Below, piece by piece: positions 17,898 through 25,317 of a DNA stretch of 45,074 bases (the first letter of the stretch is position 1; every line of letters starts with the position of its first letter). The notes under the pieces were generated by a model. That model saw nothing but the letters and a program-made list of their open reading frames with translations. It was not told the DNA's origin and searched no databases. The DNA is taken from contig CACLQD010000005.1 of NCBI GenBank assembly GCA_902609025.1, positions 1-45,074 of the forward strand. Reading direction: 5' to 3'. The position numbers and the translations under genes were made by a program. Source of the stretch: an uncultured PS1 clade bacterium. GTDB lineage: Bacteria; Pseudomonadota; Alphaproteobacteria; MED-G09.

Positions 17898-18374
17898 TTA
17901 AATATACAAAGAATATAAAAGTGTAAACATTCTTCTTGAAGTATTGTGATCCATAGTGAAATGTGACTCAGTGATTTTAATCAATTGATCAGCACCTTCG
18001 TTATGAATATTTCTTCTATTTTTCTCAATTTCTTCTATTTTATCTATTGAGCCTTTTTTAATTGAGTCGAAATATAAATTACAAGCTGAATGATAGATTT
18101 TAACCGTCTTTTTTAATGAATTGATTGGAACTCTATAATCTTCTGAATATAACTGATTATCATTAGTTATATTTACAATTAGTACATTATCACTAATTTT
18201 TATATCAATAACATATGGTCCTTCAATGTCGTCTTCATTTATTGAAAATGAATTTTCATTAATTAGATCATGAATAGCCGCTTGCCTCTCATAATAAATA
18301 AATTCGGCTATACTTTCACCATCTTCGTAATTTAAATTTATTTTCTTAATGTAATTCTTATTTTGATCCGACAT
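17898..18374 (-). CDS. UPF0262 family protein
   Basis: A 158-residue soluble protein of unknown function. It matches UPF0262 in the ERQAAIHDLINENSF block near residue 30, the GPYVIDIKI strand, the KTVKIYHSACNLYFDSI helix, the RRNIHNEGADQL motif and the C-terminal TSRRMFTLL. The family is confined to alphaproteobacteria and is found directly after hisD, as here, where it begins at the base next to the hisD stop. It is a good lineage marker. No catalytic residues are known. Confidence 0.9.
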   Translation of the reverse strand: MSDQNKNYIKKINLNYEDGESIAEFIYYERQAAIHDLINENSFSINEDDIEGPYVIDIKISDNVLIVNITNDNQLYSEDYRVPINSLKKTVKIYHSACNLYFDSIKKGSIDKIEEIEKNRRNIHNEGADQLIKITESHFTMDHNTSRRMFTLLYSLYI

Positions 18375-19673
18375 TTAAGAATCTTTTATTCTTATTTTTA
18401 TAGAATTTGCATGTGCATCCAGACCTTCGCAATCTGCTAATAACATTGCCGAGGGACCAAGAGTATTTATAGTTTTTTTACTACTTGAGATAGTTGATTG
18501 GCGTCTTAAGAAATTGTAAACTGATAAGCCCGATTGTCTTTTAGCCATCCCATTTGTTGGCAGAATATGGCTTGGACCAATAATATAATCACCCATAGAT
18601 TCTGGAGTCCATTCATCAGAAAATATAACACCAGCATTAGTGATTTTTTTTTCTATTTGATCATTTTCTTTACATAGTATTGATAAATGTTCAGGAGCTA
18701 TATTATTAATAATCTCAATCGCATCCTTAATATTCGATACAAGAATACCATAGCCATTTTCAGCGATACTTTTTTTAACTATATCTTTTCTTTCGAGATT
18801 TTCTGTTTGATTAACTAATTCATTAATAACATTTTCTAATAAACTTTCACTATCAGTTACTAAAATCGCCTGAGCAGAAATATCGTGTTCTGCTTGAGAT
18901 AAAAGATCAGCCGCAATCCAATCAGCTCTATTATTTTTATCTGCTAAAATTAATATTTCGCTAGGTCCTGCCAACATATCAATATTTATATTTGAAAGAG
19001 CCTGTTTTTTTGCTTCGGCAACCCATTTATTTCCAGGCCCAATAATTATATCTACACTGTCGACAGATTCAGTTCCCCATGTAAGTGCAGCTATTGCTTG
19101 AGCACCTCCAATTTTGTATATTTTTTTAATTCCACATAAATCCAAAGTAGCCAAAACAAGCGGATCAATTTGATTATTTGGACAAGGAACTGTCGCAGAT
19201 ATTTTTTTAATTCCAGCAACTTGCGCTGGAATTACTCCCATTAATACTGAACTTGGATATGAAGCAGTGCCGCCAGGGATATAAATTCCAGCACTATCTA
19301 GTGGAATCCATCTAGTCTTTATACTTACTTCTTCTTGATCCTCATATATTGAGTCTTCGGGTAATTGATGTTTATGAAATGCCTCAATACGATTTTTAGC
19401 AAGTTTGATTGCTTCAATACTTTCTTGTGTACAATTTTTTTTTGCTGATAAAATATCTTCTTCATTATAGTAAATATTCTCCGCAGTACATTCTACATTG
19501 TCATACTTAGACATATATTTAAAAAGGCTTATATCGCCATTATTTTTTATATCCTGAATTATATCGTTAACTTGATTAGTTATATCTTCGTCAAAGTTTT
19601 TTCTAGAGTTTATAATCTCAGTAACACGGATATGAAAATTTTCGTCTTTATATCTTAATAAATTTAACATCAT
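18375..19673 (-). CDS. hisD: histidinol dehydrogenase
   Basis: Zinc- and NAD-dependent enzyme for the last two steps of histidine synthesis (L-histidinol to L-histidine). It is 432 residues, the usual size. SAGIYIPGGTASYPS, the GAQAIAALTWGTES block, GPGNKWVAEAKK, MLAGPSEILILAD, SQAEHDISAQ and IAPEHLSI are all present, with the zinc and catalytic histidines in the last two. Its ATG overlaps the DUF2948 stop by four bases (ATGA), and UPF0262 follows immediately. The other his genes are not in this window; a detached hisD beside murA is the usual arrangement in alphaproteobacteria. Confidence 0.97.
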   Translation of the reverse strand: MMLNLLRYKDENFHIRVTEIINSRKNFDEDITNQVNDIIQDIKNNGDISLFKYMSKYDNVECTAENIYYNEEDILSAKKNCTQESIEAIKLAKNRIEAFHKHQLPEDSIYEDQEEVSIKTRWIPLDSAGIYIPGGTASYPSSVLMGVIPAQVAGIKKISATVPCPNNQIDPLVLATLDLCGIKKIYKIGGAQAIAALTWGTESVDSVDIIIGPGNKWVAEAKKQALSNINIDMLAGPSEILILADKNNRADWIAADLLSQAEHDISAQAILVTDSESLLENVINELVNQTENLERKDIVKKSIAENGYGILVSNIKDAIEIINNIAPEHLSILCKENDQIEKKITNAGVIFSDEWTPESMGDYIIGPSHILPTNGMAKRQSGLSVYNFLRRQSTISSSKKTINTLGPSAMLLADCEGLDAHANSIKIRIKDS

Positions 19674-20092
19674 TCATTATCATGATTAGGTTTTTTAGCA
19701 GTTAACCATGGCTCTCCAATATCTGTGAGAAATACTTCTATATTCTCTACCGATAAATTAATAGCTTTATTTCCAGAAAATTCTAAAGTTATTGACCCAC
19801 TTGGTTTTTTTATTTCATCAAATTTAATTGCTAATAAAACAAGAGTTTCATCTTTATCATCTTTATTAATATTTTTTGTTTTTAAGTTTTCAACATAATC
19901 AAAATGAATAGCAGTTCTTATTCTTTGTTTATCCATTGTTTCGTAACAAAATCTATTCATTAAAATAGCAAATCTTTTAGATTTTTCATCATAATCGTAT
20001 TCATTTTCTTTGATTATTGAATCCTGACATAATGAAGAAATAATAGTCAGCCCATCTTCATCAAAAGCTTTTAATTTTAATTCTTCACTCAT
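19670..20092 (-). CDS. DUF2948 family protein
   Basis: A 140-residue soluble protein. LKAFDEDGLTIISSLCQDSI at the N terminus and SKRFAILMNRFCYE shortly after are the family's marks, and a C-terminal LTDIGEPWLTAKKPNH closes it. Function is unknown. It always neighbours murA and hisD in alphaproteobacteria, and here it overlaps both: one base with the murA stop (TAATG) and four with the hisD start. This tight coupling suggests it is made in step with them, but does not reveal its role. Confidence 0.88.
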   Translation of the reverse strand: MSEELKLKAFDEDGLTIISSLCQDSIIKENEYDYDEKSKRFAILMNRFCYETMDKQRIRTAIHFDYVENLKTKNINKDDKDETLVLLAIKFDEIKKPSGSITLEFSGNKAINLSVENIEVFLTDIGEPWLTAKKPNHDNE

Positions 20093-21351
20093 TATTCGCT
20101 AATCCTTTTTATTGACGCTCCACAATTATTTAATTTACATTCTAAATTATAGAATCCTCTATCTAAATGGTAAATCCTACTAATTGTAGTTTTACCTATT
20201 GCAACTAGTCCTGCTATTATTAATGAAGCTGAAGCCCTTAAATCTGTTGCCATAACATTTGCTCCATTTAGATTTCTAGTACCTCTTATAAGTGCCTTAT
20301 CTTTATCTAATTTAATATTAGCGCCCATTCTTACAAGTTCTTGTACATGCATAAATCTATTTTCGAAAATATTTTCTTTAATTTCTGATTTACCATTTGA
20401 TATTACCATAAGTGTCATAATTTGCGCTTGTAAATCAGTTGGAAATCCAGGATATGGACTAGTCTTAATATTTACTGGATATATTTCATCATTCATTTTT
20501 TCAATAATAATTGATTTTTTTGATTTGCTAATTTTTGATCCAGTTTTTTCTAATATTTTGAATAATGTTTTATTTTCATCATAATTCGTATTTTCTAATT
20601 TGATCCTCCCTCCAGTTGCAGAAACTGCTATTGCAAAAGTTCCAGCTTCAATTCTGTCTGAAGGTACTATTTCATTAATTCCGTTTAACTTTTTAACACC
20701 CTCAATGATTATTTTCTGTGAGCCTAATCCTTTAATTTTAGCGCCCATTTTGTTTAATAGCATTCCAAGCTGAACTACCTCAGGTTCGCAGGCTGCATTA
20801 GATAGTTTTGATGTACCAGTTGCTAAGCACGCAAGCATAAGAAAAAAATGAGTACAACCAACAGACTTTTTTTCTAGTTTGAAGTTTATGCCTCTAATGG
20901 AGGATTCTGCTTTTGCTACTATATAGCCATTATTTATTGAATATTTGATATTCATTTCTTTAAGTATTTCTAAATAAATATCTATTGGCCTTGTTCCAAT
21001 TGCGCAACCTCCAGGCAAAGAAACTTCCGCATATCCTTTCTTTGCTAAAAGAGGAGCAAGAACCCAAAAACTAGCCCTCATTTTTTTTACTAAATCATAT
21101 GATGCTTTATGATTAATTATTTCTTTTGTGTGAAGATGAAGGTTATCTTTTTTATACTCAATATTAGTACCTAAAGATTTTAGAATAGATATTAGTGTCT
21201 TCACATCTGACAACATAGGTATGTTATTTAAAATCATTTTTTCGTCTGTCATTAATGATGCTATCATCATTGGTAGGCAGGCATTTTTAGATCCAGAAAT
21301 AGGAATATTACCTATTAGTTTTTTTCCGCCATTTATAATTAGTGAGTCCAT
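20092..21351 (-). CDS. murA: UDP-N-acetylglucosamine 1-carboxyvinyltransferase
   Basis: First committed step of peptidoglycan synthesis: transfers enolpyruvate from PEP to UDP-GlcNAc in the cytoplasm. It is 419 residues, normal for the family. The N-terminal GGKKLIGNIPISGSKNA and MRASFWVLAPLLA are diagnostic. The active-site loop is LPGGCAIGTRP with Cys116, the residue that binds fosfomycin, so the cysteine-to-aspartate resistance form is not present. The DLRASASLIIAGL block closes the second domain. It starts directly after the stop of a 36-codon basic ORF, with no bases between. Confidence 0.98.
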   Translation of the reverse strand: MDSLIINGGKKLIGNIPISGSKNACLPMMIASLMTDEKMILNNIPMLSDVKTLISILKSLGTNIEYKKDNLHLHTKEIINHKASYDLVKKMRASFWVLAPLLAKKGYAEVSLPGGCAIGTRPIDIYLEILKEMNIKYSINNGYIVAKAESSIRGINFKLEKKSVGCTHFFLMLACLATGTSKLSNAACEPEVVQLGMLLNKMGAKIKGLGSQKIIIEGVKKLNGINEIVPSDRIEAGTFAIAVSATGGRIKLENTNYDENKTLFKILEKTGSKISKSKKSIIIEKMNDEIYPVNIKTSPYPGFPTDLQAQIMTLMVISNGKSEIKENIFENRFMHVQELVRMGANIKLDKDKALIRGTRNLNGANVMATDLRASASLIIAGLVAIGKTTISRIYHLDRGFYNLECKLNNCGASIKRISE

Positions 21352-21462
21352 TTATTTTTTATCAATTAATTTATTTTTCTTAATTTGTTGCTTTCTTCTT
21401 TTTAGGTTTTTCCTTAAGGCATCATTTAGATTTTCTTTTCGTTCTATGGATTTATTTTTCAT
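21352..21462 (-). CDS. small basic protein upstream of murA
   Basis: A 36-residue ORF whose TAA is followed at once by the murA ATG. The product is one charged helix (NLNDALRKNLKRRKQQIKKN), with about 15 Lys/Arg and few acids after residue 14, so RNA or ribosome binding is possible. Alphaproteobacteria often carry a similar short ORF of the form LREALRANLKRRKAQ at this place, which argues that it is real. The zero-base junction suggests that its translation feeds ribosomes into murA. No strong Shine-Dalgarno is visible. Function unknown. Confidence 0.65.
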   Translation of the reverse strand: MKNKSIERKENLNDALRKNLKRRKQQIKKNKLIDKK

Positions 21463-21542
21463 TAATTATTCTCTATAAGTTTAATTTCTTAATATATAAG
21501 GGATATTATAGTAAAAAATTATAATTAATAATGTTTCATTTT

Positions 21543-21617
21543 GCCCACGTAGCTCAGGGGTAGAGCACTCCCTTGGTAAGGGAGAGGCCAAGAGTTCAAT
21601 TCTCTTCGTGGGCACCA
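21543..21617 (+). tRNA. tRNA-Thr (GGT)
   Basis: The acceptor GCCCACG pairs with CGTGGGC. The D arm is GCTCAGGGGTAGAGC, the anticodon loop TTGGTAA is closed by CTCCC/GGGAG, and the T arm contains GAGTTCAATTCTC. A73 and an encoded CCA (21615-21617) follow. A TATAAT box at 21520-21525 is placed well for its promoter, though no good -35 box was found. It is divergent from the murA block. Confidence 0.97.
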
Positions 21618-21773
21618 GACATAATTTATTATAATAAAAATCAATAAATACAAATATTTACGAGGTATTATTTTTAAACTAAATTTTTAGTGGTGATTCG
21701 TATCATACCATTATCAATTTGATGTATTTTTTATAATATTATTACAATATTTTCTAAATAATTTAGAAAAGTT

Positions 21774-21796
21774 AAAAAAATACCACATCTGGTATT
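21774..21796 (-). terminator. possible weak minus-strand terminator or hairpin operator
   Basis: AATACCA (21779-21785) and TGGTATT (21790-21796) form a perfect 7-bp stem around a four-base loop. Read on the minus strand, the stem is followed by seven T residues, the shape of an AT-rich intrinsic terminator. No minus-strand gene lies to its right before 26217, so it would end an unknown antisense RNA, or it could act as a protein-binding dyad. Confidence 0.3.
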
Positions 21797-21913
21797 ATAT
21801 TCGTATAAAGTCATACAAATTCTATTCACACGAGTTAAACACCTATTTTCTGCCATTACTGAGCATTAAAAATTAAAATATGGCAAAATTTTGTCAAAAA
21901 TATGATTGTTTGG

Positions 21914-21942
21914 TTGACAATATTGATAGAAAAATATGGAAT
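21914..21942 (+). promoter_or_regulatory. predicted promoter of the 73-residue membrane protein gene
   Basis: A consensus TTGACA at 21914-21919 is followed by TATGGA (15-base spacer) or TGGAAT (17-base spacer) near 21935-21942. The -35 box is the right arm of a perfect 7-bp inverted repeat (TTGTCAA…TTGACAA), so a regulator could cover it. Transcription from here would give a leader of about 50 bases. Confidence 0.5.
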
Positions 21943-21986
21943 CGTACACAAGTGAAGATTCGGAGGGATCCCACTAATTAATGCAA

Positions 21987-21993
21987 AAGGAGG
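21987..21993 (+). promoter_or_regulatory. strong ribosome-binding site
   Basis: AAGGAGG, the full anti-16S complement, ends 6 bases before the ATG at 22000. Most genes in this window have weak or no Shine-Dalgarno, so this marks the downstream gene as highly translated. Confidence 0.85.
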
Positions 21994-21999
21994 ATTAAC

Positions 22000-22221
22000 A
22001 TGCTTAATTCAGCTAAAAACTTTTTACGTGAAGTTGTTCAACTAGGACTTTTATTAATTGCTGTAGCAGTTGTGCTACAAGTGATTTTCGGTAGTGCTGT
22101 ACCTTTCGTAGGTGGAGATATCGTTGGTAACCTTACTGGTATTATTACTAGTTTAGGTGACGGAGGACTTGTTGGGTTAATTTCTGTAGGAATTATCCTA
22201 TATCTTCTTGATCGTGCGTAA
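22000..22221 (+). CDS. 73-residue two-helix membrane protein, probably highly expressed, function unknown
   Basis: A very hydrophobic small protein. An amphipathic start (LNSAKNFLREVVQ) leads to a first membrane helix (about residues 14-33, LGLLLIAVAVVLQVIFG). A glycine-rich link follows (VPFVGGDIVGNLTGIITSLGDGG), then a second helix (about 57-70) and a short DRA tail. There are no cysteines or histidines. Expression signals are exceptional here: TTGACA promoter, AAGGAGG site and a 13-bp terminator right after the gene. Both arginines are CGT, and Phe and Asn favour TTC and AAC, whereas neighbours mostly use AGA, TTT and AAT. It is a single-gene unit. Glycine-rich helices of this kind could pack as an oligomer, a small subunit or a channel, but I do not recognise a family with known function. 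Confidence 0.88.
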   Translation: MLNSAKNFLREVVQLGLLLIAVAVVLQVIFGSAVPFVGGDIVGNLTGIITSLGDGGLVGLISVGIILYLLDRA

Positions 22222-22244
22222 TTAATTACCACATCAATTAAATT

Positions 22245-22278
22245 AAAGGGAGACATTGAAAAATGTCTCCCTTTTTTT
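22245..22278 (+). terminator. strong intrinsic terminator
   Basis: AAAGGGAGACATT (22245-22257) pairs perfectly with AATGTCTCCCTTT (22262-22274) around a GAAA loop, giving a 13-bp stem followed by a run of seven T residues (22272-22278). It lies 23 bases after the stop of the 73-residue gene and is the clearest terminator in the window. Confidence 0.95.
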
Positions 22279-22317
22279 GTTTTTAGTGTAATGTTCTTGT
22301 AATCGTTGGAGATTAAA

Positions 22318-22710
22318 ATGTCAGGATCAGGTAGTTGTTTATGTGGAAGTGTTAATTTAAAATATAACTCAGAACCAAACTTTTTTTTATTATGTCATTG
22401 TACAGATTGTCAAAAAGCTACAGGTAGCCCTGTTGCGTCTATCATTGGCATTCCGGAGGATGATTTTATAATTAAAGGTGAAACGAATAGTTATAAATGT
22501 GAAGCCGGTGTAACAAGGTCTTTTTGTATAAATTGTGGTTCACAAATTTTTAGCACTGCAGAAGGTGCGCCTGGTTTAATGTTAATTAAAACTGGAGTCC
22601 TTGACGAACAACCAAATATTGATCCAACTATGGTTTGTTGGACAGATAGCAAACCCAATTGGCTTGAAATTAAACATCCAGATATAAAATTTGAAAAAAA
22701 TCCAGGTTAA
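22318..22710 (+). CDS. GFA (glutathione-dependent formaldehyde-activating enzyme)/CENP-V-like zinc protein
   Basis: A 130-residue cytosolic protein with the GFA/CENP-V fold. The zinc-binding cysteines appear in order as CLCG near the N terminus, LCHCTDCQKATGSP in the first third, and CINCGSQIF around residue 80. The ATG at 22318 is chosen over the in-frame TTG at 22306 because a GGAG site lies 6 bases upstream and MSGSGSCLCGSV is a normal family start. Members are often annotated as glutathione-dependent formaldehyde-activating, but most have no proven activity, so only the fold and metal binding are claimed. It starts 40 bases after the strong terminator and so needs its own promoter. Confidence 0.92.
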   Translation: MSGSGSCLCGSVNLKYNSEPNFFLLCHCTDCQKATGSPVASIIGIPEDDFIIKGETNSYKCEAGVTRSFCINCGSQIFSTAEGAPGLMLIKTGVLDEQPNIDPTMVCWTDSKPNWLEIKHPDIKFEKNPG

Positions 22711-22740
22711 TATTCCTAATTATATAAATTTTAACAATTA

Positions 22741-24078
22741 ATGATAAATAAACTTACTAAACCAATACTTATTTCTTATGGAGCTTTAGCTGTCCCTCTT
22801 GCTGCTTTAGGTTTGCCACTTACAGTCTATCTTCCTCCATTTTATGAAGGACCGATTGGTTTGAGTGTTGGCACAGTTGGTATTATTTTTATGGTTGCTC
22901 GATTTTGGGATATTTTTACAGATCCTTTAATGGGGGCCTTAGTTGATAGATATCCCAGTAAATGGGGTAGGAGAAAGCATTGGATAGTTATTGGTATACC
23001 AATTTTAATGTTGGCTTCTTGGTATGTGTTTATCCCGTCTGAAGGTGAAAAAACTGCTATTTATTTAGCTTTTTGGTTATTTATTTTATATTTAGCATAT
23101 ACTTTTGTTGGCCTTACGCAACAAGCCTGGGGAGTAGACTTAACCTCAAAATATAATGAAAGATCACAGGTTTATGGCTGGAGAGAGATAGGCTCTATTT
23201 TTGGAATGATGGCTGTATTAGCTTTTCCAGCTATTCTAGAAATATTAGATTATGATTTTAGGACAATGATTGCTGGGATGGGTTATTTTCTCTTAGTTGC
23301 CTTTCCCCTAACCGCTCTAATAAGTCTTGTTATTATTCCTGACAATAAAGGTTCTAAAGGAACTTATTTTCCAAAAATTTTTGATATAAAAAAAATTATA
23401 AAAAATAATAACCCATTAAAAAGAGTTCTAATGGCAGAAATGCTATGTAGCACTGCTTCATCAATATCTGGTTCTACATTTATTTATCTTGCAATACATG
23501 TTTTTGAAATGGGAGATATTTCAAGTAGAATTTTATTTGTTTATTTCTTTGCTGGTTTATTAGCTATGCCGCTATGGATGTTTCTTTCATATAAAATTGG
23601 TAAACATAGAGTTTTATTTATTTCCGCCTTATTATGTTCAGTAATCTTATCCACATATATTCCTCTTTATTACCTAATTGATATATCCGAAGCTTTTTGG
23701 TTAGTTTTATTTTTAACGACATTATTTGGAGTTGGCTATGGTGCACCATTTACACTGACTAGAGCAATGATGGCTGATATTGTTGATGCAGATGAGCTTA
23801 GAAGTGGTGAAAAAAGACCTGCATTATTTTTTGCAGTTTTAACAACATTATCAAAATTTGGGAGTGCTTTAGCAGTTGGTATGGTTTATCTTTATCTTGA
23901 ATCAACAGGCTTTGGCTCTGGAAAAGAAGTTACAGAGTCTATTAGAGCGTCTTTAGTATTTGCTTTTGCGTTTTTTCCAATGTTATTTTATTTTTTAGCT
24001 TCATTGATTTGTATAGGTTACGAATTAACACCTGAGAAACATAAAGATATTCAATTAGAGCTAGAAAAAAGAAACTAA
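22741..24078 (+). CDS. MFS_2/GPH-type cation symporter
   Basis: A 445-residue carrier with about twelve helices. FWDIFTDPLMGALVDRYPSK then WGRRKHWIVIG is the GPH signature between helices 2 and 3. TQQAWGVDLTSKYNERSQVYGWRE and the later MMADIVDADELRSGEKRPALFFA are the matching conserved blocks. It is related to, but clearly different from, the carrier at 6590. It precedes a CaiB/BaiF CoA-transferase and an HSL-type hydrolase on the same strand, so it probably imports a compound that is then activated with CoA or hydrolysed. The substrate is not known. Confidence 0.87.
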   Translation: MINKLTKPILISYGALAVPLAALGLPLTVYLPPFYEGPIGLSVGTVGIIFMVARFWDIFTDPLMGALVDRYPSKWGRRKHWIVIGIPILMLASWYVFIPSEGEKTAIYLAFWLFILYLAYTFVGLTQQAWGVDLTSKYNERSQVYGWREIGSIFGMMAVLAFPAILEILDYDFRTMIAGMGYFLLVAFPLTALISLVIIPDNKGSKGTYFPKIFDIKKIIKNNNPLKRVLMAEMLCSTASSISGSTFIYLAIHVFEMGDISSRILFVYFFAGLLAMPLWMFLSYKIGKHRVLFISALLCSVILSTYIPLYYLIDISEAFWLVLFLTTLFGVGYGAPFTLTRAMMADIVDADELRSGEKRPALFFAVLTTLSKFGSALAVGMVYLYLESTGFGSGKEVTESIRASLVFAFAFFPMLFYFLASLICIGYELTPEKHKDIQLELEKRN

Positions 24079-24126
24079 TTAATATTTAATTATAATTTAG
24101 TTAGATCATGATTTGGGAGGATTAAG

Positions 24127-25317
24127 ATGGGACCATTAGAAGGAATAAAAATAATAGATATATCAACAATTGTTTCAGGCCCTTTAGCAGCTTCGATGCT
24201 TGGTGATCAGGGCGCTGAGGTTATTAAAATTGAACCTCCATTTAGAGGAGAAAATGCAAGAGTAATGGGTCCTATAAAAGAAGGAAGCGGTGCTTTATTT
24301 GCAGCAGTTAATAGATCAAAAAGAAGTTTAGCTATGGATTTAAAACAAGAAGAGTCAAAAAAAATAATCTACAAATTAATTGAAACTGCCGATGTTATTA
24401 TTGATAATTTTCGTCCCGGAGCATTAGAGAGGTTAGGATTGGATTATGATAATATAAAAAAACATAACCCAAAAATCATTCAAATGTCCATTACAGGATA
24501 TGGAGAAACTGGACCTTATTCAAAAAGAAGAGTTTATGACCCACTTATTCAGGCCACTGCCGGAGTTTGTGATGCTCAATCAATTGAAGGCCAACCTAAA
24601 TACATGAAAACGCTTATGTGCGATAAGATAACTTCACTTACTGCAGCTCAAGCTATGACAGCGGCATTATACAAAAGAGAGAAAACGAATAAGGGGCAAA
24701 GAGTAACGTTATCCATGCTCGATACGGCTCTTTATTTTATGTGGTCTGATTCTATGTATAATTATTCTTGGCATGGTGATGATTGGGCCCCAATGCCTAA
24801 TATTGCTGATTTTTACGAACCAGTTAAAACAAAAGATGGCTTCATTGCTTTAGTGGCTATTAATGATAGTGAATTTGCAGGTGTGCTAAAGGCAATTGGA
24901 AAAGAAGATCTTCTAGAGGATGAGAGATTTTCAACGACAGAGAATAGGATGATGAACGTTATGGAAATGCAAGAAATCTTGCTAAATGCTTATTTAGACT
25001 TTACTTCAGATGAGCTCGTTAAGAAGATGGAAGAAAATGATGTTCCTGCGGCTAAAATTAATAAAAGAGAAGAAATATTTTCAGATCCACAAGTTATAAA
25101 TAATCAAACTGTAATTAACACAAAGAAGGATGGTGAAGATCTTTTAAAAGGACCAAAACCACCTGCTAACTTTCTTGACAATCATTGCGAGGAACCAAAG
25201 TTTATGCCAGCGCTTGGTCAGCACTCATCTGAGATTCTTCAGGAATATGGATTTTCTAATGAGGAAATTAATAAGTTAATTGATAGTCAAATTGTTCAAG
25301 GGGATAAAGTTGGTTAG
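24127..25317 (+). CDS. CaiB/BaiF family CoA-transferase
   Basis: Family III CoA-transferase of 396 residues that moves CoA between carboxylic acids. The N-terminal GPLEGIKIIDIS start, GPLAASMLGDQGAEVIKIEPP and DNFRPGALERLGL are typical. The catalytic aspartate is in RRVYDPLIQATAG. A GGGAGG ribosome-binding site precedes the ATG. The gene overlaps the downstream hydrolase. Related enzymes act on formyl-, carnitinyl-, bile-acid-, succinyl- or mesaconyl-CoA, and the sequence does not tell which. A second, divergent family member is at 36670. Confidence 0.92.
   Translation: MGPLEGIKIIDISTIVSGPLAASMLGDQGAEVIKIEPPFRGENARVMGPIKEGSGALFAAVNRSKRSLAMDLKQEESKKIIYKLIETADVIIDNFRPGALERLGLDYDNIKKHNPKIIQMSITGYGETGPYSKRRVYDPLIQATAGVCDAQSIEGQPKYMKTLMCDKITSLTAAQAMTAALYKREKTNKGQRVTLSMLDTALYFMWSDSMYNYSWHGDDWAPMPNIADFYEPVKTKDGFIALVAINDSEFAGVLKAIGKEDLLEDERFSTTENRMMNVMEMQEILLNAYLDFTSDELVKKMEENDVPAAKINKREEIFSDPQVINNQTVINTKKDGEDLLKGPKPPANFLDNHCEEPKFMPALGQHSSEILQEYGFSNEEINKLIDSQIVQGDKVG

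Larger units (their letters stand above)
21618..21999. other. 382-base gene-free region upstream of the 73-residue membrane protein
   Basis: The longest stretch without a gene in this compact window. I see no credible ORF. It holds a 9-bp inverted repeat (TTTTCTAAA…TTTAGAAAA, 21750-21770), a 7-bp hairpin with a minus-strand T run (21774-21796), a 10-bp palindrome CAAAATTTTG (21884-21893), and perfect 7-bp inverted repeats TTGTCAA (21891-21897) and TTGACAA (21914-21920) separated by 16 bases. The right arm overlaps the -35 box. A leader of about 50 bases follows, with a GGGATCCC palindrome, an AGTG…CACT pair and a five-codon ORF (21981-21998) ending one base before the real start. It could hold a regulatory region, a small RNA or both. 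Confidence 0.6.

Noticed and set aside
21221-21478. 85-codon plus-strand ORF across the murA start
   Set aside because: Shadow of murA and the basic small ORF; low complexity Phe/Leu-rich product.
22038-22256. 72-codon ORF antisense to the small membrane protein gene
   Set aside because: No ribosome site, and its 5' end lies in the terminator stem; the plus-strand gene has all the expression signals.
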